From Streptomyces sp. A012304 (GTDB lineage: Bacteria; Actinomycetota; Actinomycetes; Streptomycetales; Streptomycetaceae), in NCBI RefSeq assembly GCF_026008495.1, contig NZ_BQUN01000068.1:66703-130702 (forward strand): a stretch of DNA of 64,000 bases, given 5' to 3'. The translations under genes were made by a program, and so were the position numbers. Below are positions 32,227 to 40,150 of this stretch, piece by piece (position 1 is the stretch's first letter; each line of letters begins with the position of its first letter). The notes below the pieces were generated by a model, which searched no databases, was not told where the DNA came from, and saw nothing but the letters and a program-made list of their open reading frames with translations.

Positions 32227-34599
32227 CTAGACGGGGAAGCGGCGGTCGACCCACCTCCACACCAGCTCCAGCGTGGCCGACGCCGCCACCGCGATGCCCA
32301 CCGCCGTCCACGGCATCGTCACCCCGACCAGCTTCAGCGCGAAGAACTCCTGCAACCACGGCACCACCAGCACCACCAGGAACCCCGCGCCCATCGCGGC
32401 GACCAGGGCGACCCGCCACCAGGTGTACGGGCGGGCGATGATCGCCAGGACCCACATGGAGATCAGGAAGAGGGTCAGCGTCGCCGCGCTGGTCTCGGCG
32501 TCCAGGGCGCCCGGACCGGTGTAGTGGTGCCGCGCGACCAGGTACGTCACGAAGGTCGCCGCGCCGGCCAGCACCCCGCCCGGGATCGAGTACCGCATGA
32601 CACGGCGTACGAAGTGGGGACGGGCCCGTTCCGTGTTGGGGGCGAGGGCGAGGAAGAAGGCCGGGACGCCGATGGTGAGGGTGGACAGCAGCGTCAGGTG
32701 CCTCGGCAGGAACGGGTACTCGACCTGCCAGCACACCACCAGCAGCGCCAGCAGCACCGAGTAGACCGTCTTCACGAGGAAGAGGGTCGCCACCCGGGTG
32801 ATGTTGCCGATGACCCGCCGGCCCTCCGCCACCACCGACGGCAGGGTCGCGAAGCTGTTGTTCAGCAGGACGATCTGCGCGACGGCCCGGGTCGCCTCGG
32901 AGCCGGATCCCATGGCGACGCCGATGTCCGCGTCCTTCAGCGCGAGCACGTCGTTGACGCCGTCGCCGGTCATCGCGACCGTGTGCCCGCGCGACTGGAG
33001 GGCGCCCACCATGTCCCGCTTCTGCTGCGGGGTGACCCGCCCGAACACCGTGGCGTCGTCGAGGGCCGCGCCCATGCCGTCCCGGTCGGCGGGCAGCCGC
33101 CGCGCGTCGACCGTACGGGCGTCCAGGCCGAGCTTGGCGGCCACCGCCCCCACCGACACCGCGTTGTCGCCGGAGATGACCTTGGCGTGGACGTTCTGGT
33201 CGGCGAAGTAGCGCAGGGTGTCGGCGGCGTCCGGGCGCAGCCGCTGCTCCAGCACGACGAGGGCGGTGGCCTGCGCGCCACGGGCGACCTCGGGGTCGTC
33301 GAGGTCGCGCGCGGCCCGGGTGAGCAGCAGCACCCGCAGGCCCTGCTCGTTGAGCCGCTCGGTGTCGGTGAGGGCGGGGTCGTCGTCGGACAGCAGGACG
33401 TCGGGGGCGCCCAGCAGCCAGGTGCTGGTCTCGCCGTTGCCCTCGCTGAAGGTGGCGCCGCTGTACTTGCGGGCGGAGGAGAAGGGCAGGGACTCGGTGC
33501 AGCGCCAGTCCTCGGCGTCCGGGTAGGCGTCGATGATCGCCTGGAGGGAGGCGTTGGGGCGCGGGTCGGACTCGCCGAGCGCCCCGAGCACCTGGCGTAT
33601 GTAGCCCGGGTCGGCGCCGTTGAGGGAGCGGACCTCGGTGACGTCCATGCCGCCCTCGGTGAGGGTGCCGGTCTTGTCCAGGCAGACGGTGTCGACGCGG
33701 GCGAGCCCCTCGATGGCGGGGAGTTCCTGGACCAGGCACTGCTTGCGGCCGAGGCGGATGACGCCGATGGCGAAGGCGACCGAGGTGAGCAGGACGAGGC
33801 CCTCGGGCACCATCGGGACGATCCCGCCGACGGTACGGGCGACGGAGTCCCTGAGGTCGTTGTCCTTGACGAACAGCTGGGTGACGACCAGGCCGATCGC
33901 GGCCGGGATCATCATCCACGTCACGTACTTGAGGATCGTGGAGATGCCGGAGCGCAGCTCGGAGTGGACGAGGGTGAAGCGGGAGGCCTCCTCGGCGAGC
34001 TGGGCGGCGTAGGCCTCGCGGCCGACCTTGGTGGCCCGGAAGGCGCCGCCGCCCGCGACGACGAAGCTGCCGGACATGACCTGGTCACCGGGGCGTTTGA
34101 CGACGGGGTCGGCCTCGCCGGTGAGCAGCGACTCGTCGATCTCCAGCCCGTCCGCCTCGATGCACATCCCGTCGACGACGATCTTGTCCCCGGGTCCGAT
34201 CTCGATGAGGTCGTCGAGGACGAGGGCGGAGGTGCTGACCTCCAGGGCCACGCCGTCGCGCCGCACGGTCGGCCGGGCCTCGCCGATCACCGCGAGGGAG
34301 TCGAGGGTCTTCTTCGCCCGCCACTCCTGCACGATGCCGATGCCGGTGTTGGCGAGGATCACGAAGCCGAACAGACTGTCCTGGATGGGCGCGACCACCA
34401 GCATGATCAGCCAGAGGACGCCGATGATCGCGTTGAACCGGGTGAAGACGTTCGCCCGGACGATCTCGCCGACGGAGCGGCTGCTGCGCACCGGAACGTC
34501 GTTGACCTGACCGCGCGCGACGCGTTCCTCGACCTCGGCGGCGGTGAGACCGGTCGCGGTGAGGGCCGAGGCGGGGGCGGCGGCGTCGGTATGGGTCAT
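32227..34599 (-). CDS. P-type cation-transporting ATPase (CtpE-like)
   Basis: 790 residues with about ten membrane helices. It shows the actuator motif SLLTGEADPV (TGE at 160-162), the intramembrane PEGL (265-268, MVPEGLVLLTSVAFAIGV), the phosphorylation motif CLDKTGTLTEG (Asp308), and the hinge MTGDGVNDVLALKDADIGVAMG. The PEGL in place of the calcium-pump PEGL/PCAL variants and the overall length match the actinobacterial CtpE group, for which a mycobacterial member transports calcium. The ion for this protein is therefore probably Ca2+ but not proven. It is preceded by a DUF2530 gene on the same strand with a hairpin in between. Confidence 0.9.
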   Translation of the reverse strand: MTHTDAAAPASALTATGLTAAEVEERVARGQVNDVPVRSSRSVGEIVRANVFTRFNAIIGVLWLIMLVVAPIQDSLFGFVILANTGIGIVQEWRAKKTLDSLAVIGEARPTVRRDGVALEVSTSALVLDDLIEIGPGDKIVVDGMCIEADGLEIDESLLTGEADPVVKRPGDQVMSGSFVVAGGGAFRATKVGREAYAAQLAEEASRFTLVHSELRSGISTILKYVTWMMIPAAIGLVVTQLFVKDNDLRDSVARTVGGIVPMVPEGLVLLTSVAFAIGVIRLGRKQCLVQELPAIEGLARVDTVCLDKTGTLTEGGMDVTEVRSLNGADPGYIRQVLGALGESDPRPNASLQAIIDAYPDAEDWRCTESLPFSSARKYSGATFSEGNGETSTWLLGAPDVLLSDDDPALTDTERLNEQGLRVLLLTRAARDLDDPEVARGAQATALVVLEQRLRPDAADTLRYFADQNVHAKVISGDNAVSVGAVAAKLGLDARTVDARRLPADRDGMGAALDDATVFGRVTPQQKRDMVGALQSRGHTVAMTGDGVNDVLALKDADIGVAMGSGSEATRAVAQIVLLNNSFATLPSVVAEGRRVIGNITRVATLFLVKTVYSVLLALLVVCWQVEYPFLPRHLTLLSTLTIGVPAFFLALAPNTERARPHFVRRVMRYSIPGGVLAGAATFVTYLVARHHYTGPGALDAETSAATLTLFLISMWVLAIIARPYTWWRVALVAAMGAGFLVVLVVPWLQEFFALKLVGVTMPWTAVGIAVAASATLELVWRWVDRRFPV

Positions 34600-34681
34600 G
34601 GAATCGACGGTACGTGCGGATCGGGGGGTTCACCCCCGGAAGCCCGGAAGATCCGACCTGGGAAGGACGGCCGTCGTGCGG

Positions 34682-34716
34682 CGGTACTACGCGCCCCTGC
34701 CGGGGTGCGCCTACCG
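34682..34716 (-). terminator. Hairpin between DUF2530 and the P-type ATPase gene
   Basis: CGGTA (34682-34686) and GCGCCCC (34691-34697) pair with GGGG-T-GCGC (34702-34710) and TACCG (34712-34716). It directly follows the DUF2530 stop on the minus strand. A second small dyad, CGGGGG/CCCCCG, is at 34622-34638. Together they suggest that the ATPase gene has its own promoter. Confidence 0.45.
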
Positions 34717-34730
34717 GGGGGCGCCGGCGC

Positions 34731-35015
34731 TCACTGGGGTGCGCCCGCCTCTTCGGTGTCCGTGGCCTCGGAGTGCGCGGCCCGCTTGATCGCCGCGTCC
34801 CGCCTGCGGACGTACCAGATGCCGATGAAGCCGAGACCGCCGCCCGCGAGGCAGGTCCACAGCCACCACAGATGCCCGTGGTCGTCGAACCAGCCGTAGA
34901 AGGGGAGCTGGACGAGGAAGAGGGCGAACCAGACGGCCGTGCCGCCGGTGATGGTGGCGACCACGGGGCCCTCCAGGGGCTCGGGCGCCTCGTGCTTGGG
35001 GGTCCACTTGGCCAT
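34731..35015 (-). CDS. DUF2530 domain-containing membrane protein
   Basis: 94 residues. It begins MAKWTPKHEAPEPLEGPVVA, the DUF2530 signature, followed by two membrane helices (TITGGTAVWFALFLVQLPFY and LWWLWTCLAGGGLGFIGIWY) and a charged cytoplasmic tail starting RRRDAAIKRAA. The family is confined to actinobacteria and often lies next to NCS2 purine permease genes, as here; the reason is unknown. It diverges from that permease gene across 114 bases. Confidence 0.88.
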   Translation of the reverse strand: MAKWTPKHEAPEPLEGPVVATITGGTAVWFALFLVQLPFYGWFDDHGHLWWLWTCLAGGGLGFIGIWYVRRRDAAIKRAAHSEATDTEEAGAPQ

Positions 35016-35129
35016 GGAGGACAGCCTACGAGGCGGACGGGTCTACGCGCGGAGATGGAGTCCCGTACATTTATGTGTTCATACTGAAACCGTTTTGTCT
35101 TTGACCACTTCTGTTCGTAGGAATCGCCA

Positions 35130-36581
35130 ATGCCCACCTCGGCCACCGCCAAGGCCCCCGCGCCCCAGGAGCCGGGCAGTGCGCCCGCGTACGGCGCCCT
35201 CGACCGCTTTTTCAAGATCTCCGAGCGAGGCAGCACCCTCGCCCGGGAGGTCCGGGGCGGCTTCGCCACCTTCTTCGCGATGGCGTACATCATCGTGCTG
35301 AACCCGATCATCCTCGGCAGCGCGAAGGACATGTACGGGCATCAGCTGGACAACGGGCAGCTGGTCACCGCCACCTGTGTGAGCGCCGCGTTCACCACGC
35401 TCCTCATGGGCGTCATCGGCAACGTGCCGATCGCGCTGGCCGCCGGCCTCGGCGTGAACTCGGTCGTCGCGCTCCAGCTCGCGCCGCGCATGGCCTGGGC
35501 GGACGCCATGGGCATGGTGGTGCTGGCGGGCTTCGTCGTCATGCTGCTGGTGGCGACCGGTCTGCGCGAGCGGGTCATGAACGCGGTGCCCTTCGGGCTG
35601 CGCAAGGCAATCTCCATCGGCATCGGCCTGTTCATCATGCTGATCGGCCTCGTCGACTCCGGCTTCGTCAGCCGGATCCCGGACGCCGCCCACACCACCG
35701 TCCCGCTCCAGCTGGGCGGCGACGGTCACCTCACCGGCTGGCCGGTGCTGGTCTTCGTCCTGGGCGCGCTGCTCACCCTCGCGCTGATCGTGCGCAAGGT
35801 GCCCGGCGCGATCCTGATCTCGATCGTCGCCATGACCGTGCTGGCGGTGATCGTCGAGGCGGTCGTGAAGGTGCCGAGCTGGGGCCTGACCACGCCCGAG
35901 TGGCCGGGCAACCCCGTCGCGACGCCCGACTTCGGGCTGCTCGGCGAGGTCAGCCTCTTCGGCGGGTTCGACAAGGTCGGCGTGCTGACCGGCGTGCTGT
36001 TCGTCTTCACGGTCCTGCTGTCGTGCTTCTTCGACGCGATGGGCACGATCATGGGTGTCAGCGACGAGGCCAGGCTGACCGACGCGCAGGGACAGATGCC
36101 CGGCATCAACAAGGTGCTCTTCGTCGACGGTCTCGCCGTCGCCGCCGGTGGCGCCAGCTCCTCCTCCGCCACCACCGCCTTCGTGGAGTCCACGGCCGGC
36201 GTCGGGGAGGGCGCCCGCACCGGCTTCGCGAACCTGGTCACCGGCGGTCTGTTCACCGTCGCCCTGTTCCTGACGCCCGTCGCCACGATGGTCCCGTCCC
36301 AGGCGGCCACGCCGGCCCTGCTCGCGGTCGGCTTCCTGATCCTGGCCAACTCGGTCAAGGAGATCGACTGGGCCGACCACACCATCGCCGTGCCGGCGTT
36401 CGTGACGATGGTGATGATGCCGTTCACCTACTCGATCACCAACGGCATCGGCATGGGCTTCATCACCTTCGTGGTGCTGCGGCTGGCGGCCGGACGCGGC
36501 CGGGACGTCCCGGCCCCGATGTACGTGGTCTCCGCCGTGTTCGCCTTCTACTACCTGATGCCGGCCCTCGGCCTCACGTGA
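35130..36581 (+). CDS. NCS2 family purine permease (AzgA-type)
   Basis: Membrane permease for adenine/guanine/hypoxanthine of the AzgA branch, 483 residues. The N-terminus LDRFFKISERGSTLAREVRG is diagnostic, followed by the FATFFAMAYIIVLNPIIL helix, GLGVNSVVALQLAPRMAW, and the signature block VLLSCFFDAMGTIMGVSDEA. SSSSATTAFVESTAGVGEGARTG is the conserved substrate region near helix 10. About 14 membrane segments are predicted. The ATG at 35130 is preceded by a TTT-rich leader (around 35070-35110), a rare AT-rich patch that probably holds the promoter. I saw no convincing purine riboswitch. Confidence 0.93.
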   Translation: MPTSATAKAPAPQEPGSAPAYGALDRFFKISERGSTLAREVRGGFATFFAMAYIIVLNPIILGSAKDMYGHQLDNGQLVTATCVSAAFTTLLMGVIGNVPIALAAGLGVNSVVALQLAPRMAWADAMGMVVLAGFVVMLLVATGLRERVMNAVPFGLRKAISIGIGLFIMLIGLVDSGFVSRIPDAAHTTVPLQLGGDGHLTGWPVLVFVLGALLTLALIVRKVPGAILISIVAMTVLAVIVEAVVKVPSWGLTTPEWPGNPVATPDFGLLGEVSLFGGFDKVGVLTGVLFVFTVLLSCFFDAMGTIMGVSDEARLTDAQGQMPGINKVLFVDGLAVAAGGASSSSATTAFVESTAGVGEGARTGFANLVTGGLFTVALFLTPVATMVPSQAATPALLAVGFLILANSVKEIDWADHTIAVPAFVTMVMMPFTYSITNGIGMGFITFVVLRLAAGRGRDVPAPMYVVSAVFAFYYLMPALGLT

Positions 36582-36600
36582 GGTCCGCGCGGGGTTGTCC

Positions 36601-36632
36601 CACCTGAGGCACCCTGCGGGATGCCTCAGGTG
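36601..36632. terminator. Perfect-arm hairpin terminator shared by converging genes
   Basis: CACCTGAGGCA (36601-36611) is exactly complementary to TGCCTCAGGTG (36622-36632). Inside, CCC and GGG extend the stem around a TGC loop with a single bulged A, giving about 14 pairs. It lies between the permease gene (ends 36581) and the ribbon-helix-helix gene, whose TGA stop is inside the right arm (36626-36628). Confidence 0.8.
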
Positions 36633-36808
36633 AGCCCGTAGAACTTCTCCGTCTCGTCGACGGCGGTCTGGAACCGCTCGTCGAAGTCATCACGAATGAG
36701 CGTCCGGACGACGTAGTCCTGGACGCTCATTCCTCTTTTCGCGGCATGCTGCCGGAGCCGTTCGAGCAGCTCGTGGTCTATGCGCAGGCTGAGCACGCTG
36801 GTCCCCAT
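36626..36808 (-). CDS. Ribbon-helix-helix (CopG-like) protein
   Basis: 60 residues: MGTSVLSLRIDHELLERLRQ, then HAAKRGMSVQDYVVRTLIRD and an acidic tail ending DETEKFYGLT. The first strand (VLSLRID) and the two helices are the RHH fold that dimerises to bind DNA. Proteins like this are commonly antitoxins, but no toxin gene flanks it: the next gene is a divergent MarR regulator. It may be an orphan antitoxin or a small repressor. The stop codon is buried in a terminator hairpin. Confidence 0.8.
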   Translation of the reverse strand: MGTSVLSLRIDHELLERLRQHAAKRGMSVQDYVVRTLIRDDFDERFQTAVDETEKFYGLT

Positions 36809-36949
36809 GGGTACGAGGGTCGCGGCACGGTTCGGGGCGGCGGGTGACGTTCTGTGTGTCCATCACCCGGATGAGTGACATGGGGTTGTCAGGGGGTCAG
36901 TGGTGGGCGTCACGGACGCGGGGCGCCCCCTCGGTGGTCCTTAGTCAGA

Positions 36950-36961
36950 GTAATGAGTTAC
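36950..36961. promoter_or_regulatory. Candidate operator before the MarR gene
   Basis: GTAA-TGAG-TTAC is an inverted repeat ten bases before the MarR start, within an AT-rich patch flanked by TTAG and CTAA. MarR proteins usually bind such AT-rich dyads in their own promoters, so autoregulation is plausible. Confidence 0.4.
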
Positions 36962-36970
36962 GCTAAAGAG

Positions 36971-37408
36971 ATGCTGGACCTTACCCATGGCGACGACGCT
37001 GCCGCCGTGAACGCACTGCGATCCGCCGTGATGCGGTTGTCCCGTCGGCTCAAGCACCAGCGGGTCGACGAGTCGCTGAGCCCCACCGAGATGTCGGTGC
37101 TCGGCACCCTCTCCCTCTGCGGAAGCGCCACCCCGGGCGAGCTCGCCCGCAAGGAGCATGTGCAGCCGCCGTCGATGACCCGCATCGTCGCGCTGCTGGA
37201 GGCCAAGGGCCTGGTCCGGCTGGAGCCGCATCCGGAGGACCGGCGCCAGAAGGTCGTCACCAAGACCGAGCAGGCCGAGACCATGCTCGAGGAGAGCCGC
37301 CGCAAGCGGAACGCGTTCCTGGCCACCCTGGTCGAGGGCCTCGACGAGGACGAGTGGGCCAAACTGCGCGCCGCCGCCCCCGTGCTGGAGAAGCTCGCAC
37401 ACCTGTAA
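36971..37408 (+). CDS. MarR-family transcriptional regulator
   Basis: 145 residues with the winged helix-turn-helix: SLSPTEMSVLGTLSLCGSAT, PGELARKEHVQPPSMTRIVALLEAKGLVRLEPHPEDRRQK (the wing carries the conserved DRR) and a helical C-terminus FLATLVEGLDEDEWAKLRAA for dimerisation. I choose the ATG at 36971 (MLDLTHGDDAAAVNALRSAV); an ATG at 36953 in the frame would overlap the putative operator. It is 25 bases upstream of an MFS exporter gene on the same strand, a common arrangement in which the regulator controls the efflux gene in response to a small phenolic or drug ligand. Confidence 0.9.
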   Translation: MLDLTHGDDAAAVNALRSAVMRLSRRLKHQRVDESLSPTEMSVLGTLSLCGSATPGELARKEHVQPPSMTRIVALLEAKGLVRLEPHPEDRRQKVVTKTEQAETMLEESRRKRNAFLATLVEGLDEDEWAKLRAAAPVLEKLAHL

Positions 37409-37433
37409 GCACCTCGCGAGGAGGCGAACCCCT

Positions 37434-38804
37434 TTGAGTTCGGGAACCGGAGCAGATTCCGCCCCCGCACCGACCACCCACGACTCCCCCGCACGGACGC
37501 CTGCCGAAGGCGTCACCCGCACGTCCTCGATGTTCAGCTCCCTGAAGGTCAGGAACTACCGCCTGTTCTTCGCCGGCCAGGTCGTCTCCAACATCGGCAC
37601 CTGGATGCAGCGCATCGCCCAGGACTGGCTGGTGCTCAGCCTCACCGGCTCCGCCACCGCCGTCGGCGTCACGACGGCCCTCCAGTTCCTGCCGATGCTG
37701 CTGTTCGGCCTCTACGGCGGCGTCCTCGTCGACCGCCTGCCCAAGCGCCGCGCGCTGCTGGTCACCCAGTCCTCGATGGCCGTCACCGGCATCGCCCTCG
37801 CCGTCCTCACGCTGAGCGGCCACGTCCAGGTCTGGCACGTCTACGTCGCCGCCTTCGCCGTCGGCCTCGCGACCGTCGTCGACAACCCGGCCCGCCAGTC
37901 CTTCGTCTCCGAGATGGTCGGCCCCGACCAGCTGCAGAACGCGGTCAGCCTCAACTCCGCGAACTTCCAGTCCGCCCGCCTGGTCGGCCCCGCCGTCGCC
38001 GGTCTGATGATCACCGGCGTGGGCACCGGCTGGGCGTTCCTCGCCAACGGCCTGTCCTTCGTCGCGCCCATCGTCGGCCTGCTGCTGATGCGCGCCCGCG
38101 AGCTGTACGTCGTCGAGCGCGCCCCGCGCGGCAAGGGCCAGCTGCGGGAGGGGCTGCGCCATGTCGCCGGGCGGCCGGAGCTGATCTGGCCGATCGTCCT
38201 GGTCGGCTTCGTCGGCACCTTCGGCTTCAACTTCCCGGTCTACCTCTCCGCCTTCGCCGACGACGTCTTCCACGCCGGTGCCGGCTCCTACAGCCTGTTC
38301 AACACGCTGATGGCGGTCGGCTCCGTGGCCGGCGCCCTGCTCGCCGCCCGGCGCGGCACGGCCCGGATGCGGGTGCTGATCGCCGCGGCGGTCGCCTTCG
38401 GCGCGATCGAGCTGGTCGCGGCCGTCGCGCCCACGCTCTGGCTGTTCGCGCTGCTCATGGTCCCGATCGGGATGTTCGGCATGACGGTCAACGTCACCGC
38501 CAACACCGGCATCCAGCTGAACACCGACCCGGCCATGCGCGGCCGCGTCATGTCCCTGTACATGATGGTCTTCCTCGGCGGCTCCCCGGTGGGCGCCCCG
38601 ATCGCGGGCTGGATCACCGACGCGTACGGCGTGCGCGCGGGCCTCGCGGCGGGCGGCGTCATCTCCGCCGCGGCCGCCGCCACCATCGGCCTGCTCCTCG
38701 CCCGCACGGGAGGCCTGCGCCTGTCACTGGGCTGGCACCACGGCCACCCGACACTCCGCTTCGTCCCGAGGGAACGGAAAGAGGAGCTGGCGGCCGTGGC
38801 GTGA
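37434..38804 (+). CDS. MFS transporter, enterobactin-exporter (EntS)-like family
   Basis: 456 residues, twelve membrane helices. LKVRNYRLFFAGQVVSNIGT opens helix 1, LDRLPKRR-type loop appears as VDRLPKRRALLVTQSS, and DNPARQSFVSEMVG is the family's conserved helix-4/5 segment. This is the MFS_3/EntS-like group of exporters. The TTG start at 37434 follows GAGGAGG. Downstream of and probably controlled by the MarR gene. The export substrate cannot be read from the sequence. The gene ends in a GTGACCGGCG shared inversely with the convergent GNAT gene. Confidence 0.88.
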   Translation: MSSGTGADSAPAPTTHDSPARTPAEGVTRTSSMFSSLKVRNYRLFFAGQVVSNIGTWMQRIAQDWLVLSLTGSATAVGVTTALQFLPMLLFGLYGGVLVDRLPKRRALLVTQSSMAVTGIALAVLTLSGHVQVWHVYVAAFAVGLATVVDNPARQSFVSEMVGPDQLQNAVSLNSANFQSARLVGPAVAGLMITGVGTGWAFLANGLSFVAPIVGLLLMRARELYVVERAPRGKGQLREGLRHVAGRPELIWPIVLVGFVGTFGFNFPVYLSAFADDVFHAGAGSYSLFNTLMAVGSVAGALLAARRGTARMRVLIAAAVAFGAIELVAAVAPTLWLFALLMVPIGMFGMTVNVTANTGIQLNTDPAMRGRVMSLYMMVFLGGSPVGAPIAGWITDAYGVRAGLAAGGVISAAAAATIGLLLARTGGLRLSLGWHHGHPTLRFVPRERKEELAAVA

Positions 38805-38869
38805 CCGGCGAGGGCGTCAGACGCGCGGGCCAGCCGCGCAGTACAGCGATACGCGGAGCCGCCGGTCAC
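38801..38869. terminator. Convergent terminator region with nested dyads
   Basis: GTGACCGGCG (38801-38810) is perfectly repeated in inverse as CGCCGGTCAC (38860-38869); each copy holds the stop codon of one of the two converging genes. Inside lies a compact hairpin GCGCGG-GCCAG-CCGCGC (38823-38839), the more likely actual terminator. Confidence 0.5.
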
Positions 38870-39387
38870 ACCCTGCGCGCCAGCACCTGACCCGGCCAGT
38901 CGTTCTCGCCGGAGGTGTACCTCTGCGTCGGGACGAAGCCGTTGGCCTGGTAGTAGGCGACCAGCTTGCCGTCGTCGCCCGCGTAGCAGTCCACCCGCAG
39001 CAGGCCCACGCCCGCCCGCCGGGTCACCTCGGCGGCGTGGTCGAGCAGGGCACTGCCCACGCCGTGGCCCTTGAAGCGGCGGTCGGAGGCGAGCCAGTGG
39101 ATGTACCGCTCGGGCTCGCCGGGCGGCGGCAGGTGGGACAGGTAGGGGCCGGGCGCGTCGGTGAGGGTGAGGGTGGCGGCCGGCACGCCGTCGGCGTCCG
39201 CGATGTACGCGCTGCCCTCCTCCATGTACCGGACGACCGACTCCACCGTCCTCGCGTGCCGGGACAGGGGCTGCGTCCCCCACTGCCCGGGGCGTCCCTG
39301 CGAGACCAGCCACTCCACACAGCTGTCGAGCATGCCGAGTATCATCGGGACGTCGTCGGGGCCGGCTTCTCTTATGGTGATCTCCAT
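38866..39387 (-). CDS. GNAT-family N-acetyltransferase
   Basis: 173 residues. The fold begins MEITIREAGPDDVPMILGML; the acetyl-CoA-binding motif A is RRFKGHGVGSALLDHAAEVT (Q/RxxGxG/A variant), followed by GLLRVDCYAGDDGKLVAYYQ and the C-terminal NGFVPTQRYTSGENDW. The WLVSQGRPGQWGTQPLSRH segment near residue 25-45 is shared by a Streptomyces subgroup. Substrate unknown. The start at 39387 is chosen by homology to the family; further ATGs upstream lie in the gap with the divergent gene at 39439. Confidence 0.88.
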   Translation of the reverse strand: MEITIREAGPDDVPMILGMLDSCVEWLVSQGRPGQWGTQPLSRHARTVESVVRYMEEGSAYIADADGVPAATLTLTDAPGPYLSHLPPPGEPERYIHWLASDRRFKGHGVGSALLDHAAEVTRRAGVGLLRVDCYAGDDGKLVAYYQANGFVPTQRYTSGENDWPGQVLARRV

Positions 39388-39438
39388 GCCGCCCATCATG
39401 CAGGGCGAACGGCCGCGCCACTCGGGAGAATCGAGGGC

Positions 39439-40011
39439 ATGAGACTTTTCGCAGCCGTGCTGCCCCCGGACCGCGTCGCCAGTGAACTCGCCGCCGAGGT
39501 CGCCGAGTTGAGGAAGCTCCCGGGCGCGGAGGGACTGCGCTGGACCGGCCGCCCCGGGTGGCACTTCACCCTCGCCTTCTACGGGGAGGTCGACGACGAC
39601 GTCGTACCGGAGCTGTCGGCGCGGCTGGAGCGGGTCGCGCGGCGCGGCGCGCCCTTCGAGCTGGCGCTGCGCGGCGGGGGACAGTTCGGGCACGGACGGG
39701 CGCTGTGGGCGGGGGCGGCCGGTGACCTGGCGGCGCTGCGGCTGCTGGCCGACCGCAGCGAGGCGGCGGCCCGGAAGGCGGGCCTGGACATGGGGGAGCA
39801 CCGCCGCTACAAGGCCCACCTGACCCTGGCCCGCAGCCGGGACGCCGTGGACGTCCGGCCCTACGTCGAGGCCCTGCACGCCTTCGAGAGCCGGACCTGG
39901 ACGGTGACCGAACTCGTACTGGTCCGCAGCAACCTGCCCCGCTCGGGCGTACCGGGCGAGCAGCCGCGCTACGAGCCGGTCGGCCGTTGGCCGCTCGGCG
40001 GGGCCGGTTAG
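39439..40011 (+). CDS. thpR: RNA 2',3'-cyclic phosphodiesterase (2'-5' RNA ligase family)
   Basis: 2H phosphoesterase of 190 residues. Both catalytic HxTx motifs are present: HFTL at 42-45 and HLTL at 127-130. The N-terminus MRLFAAVLPPDRVASELAAE and the C-terminus TELVLVRSNLPRSGVPGEQP with RYEPVGRWPL match the ThpR family, which hydrolyses 2',3'-cyclic phosphate ends of RNA and can join 2'-5' ends weakly in vitro. It is cytoplasmic. The divergent GNAT gene starts 51 bases upstream. Confidence 0.92.
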   Translation: MRLFAAVLPPDRVASELAAEVAELRKLPGAEGLRWTGRPGWHFTLAFYGEVDDDVVPELSARLERVARRGAPFELALRGGGQFGHGRALWAGAAGDLAALRLLADRSEAAARKAGLDMGEHRRYKAHLTLARSRDAVDVRPYVEALHAFESRTWTVTELVLVRSNLPRSGVPGEQPRYEPVGRWPLGGAG

Positions 40012-40020
40012 GCTCGAAGC

Positions 40021-40110
40021 GTGGACCCGAAGACCCGGAACCGGATCATGGCCGGTGTGCTAGTGCTGATGTTCGTCGTGGTGGCGGTGGCGGCGGCGCT
40101 CGGAAAGTAG
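40021..40110 (+). CDS. Very small membrane peptide, 29 aa
   Basis: From GTG at 40021: MDPKTRNRIMAGVLVLMFVV then VAVAAALGK and TAG. It has a short basic N-terminus and a single hydrophobic helix, the shape of small conserved Streptomyces membrane peptides. It starts ten bases after the ThpR stop, so it would be co-transcribed. Its length makes chance occurrence possible; comparison with related genomes would settle it. Confidence 0.5.
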   Translation: MDPKTRNRIMAGVLVLMFVVVAVAAALGK

Positions 40111-40150
40111 CCGCGCGCCGCCGCCGGCCGCCGTACGGGCCGGGCTCTCC

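Noticed and set aside
35030..35129. Purine riboswitch before the NCS2 permease
   Set aside because: The leader is short and AT-rich without the three-way-junction motifs of the known aptamer.
36626..36808. Toxin partner for the ribbon-helix-helix protein
   Set aside because: Searched both sides; only a MarR regulator and a permease are present, so no toxin-antitoxin pair is claimed.
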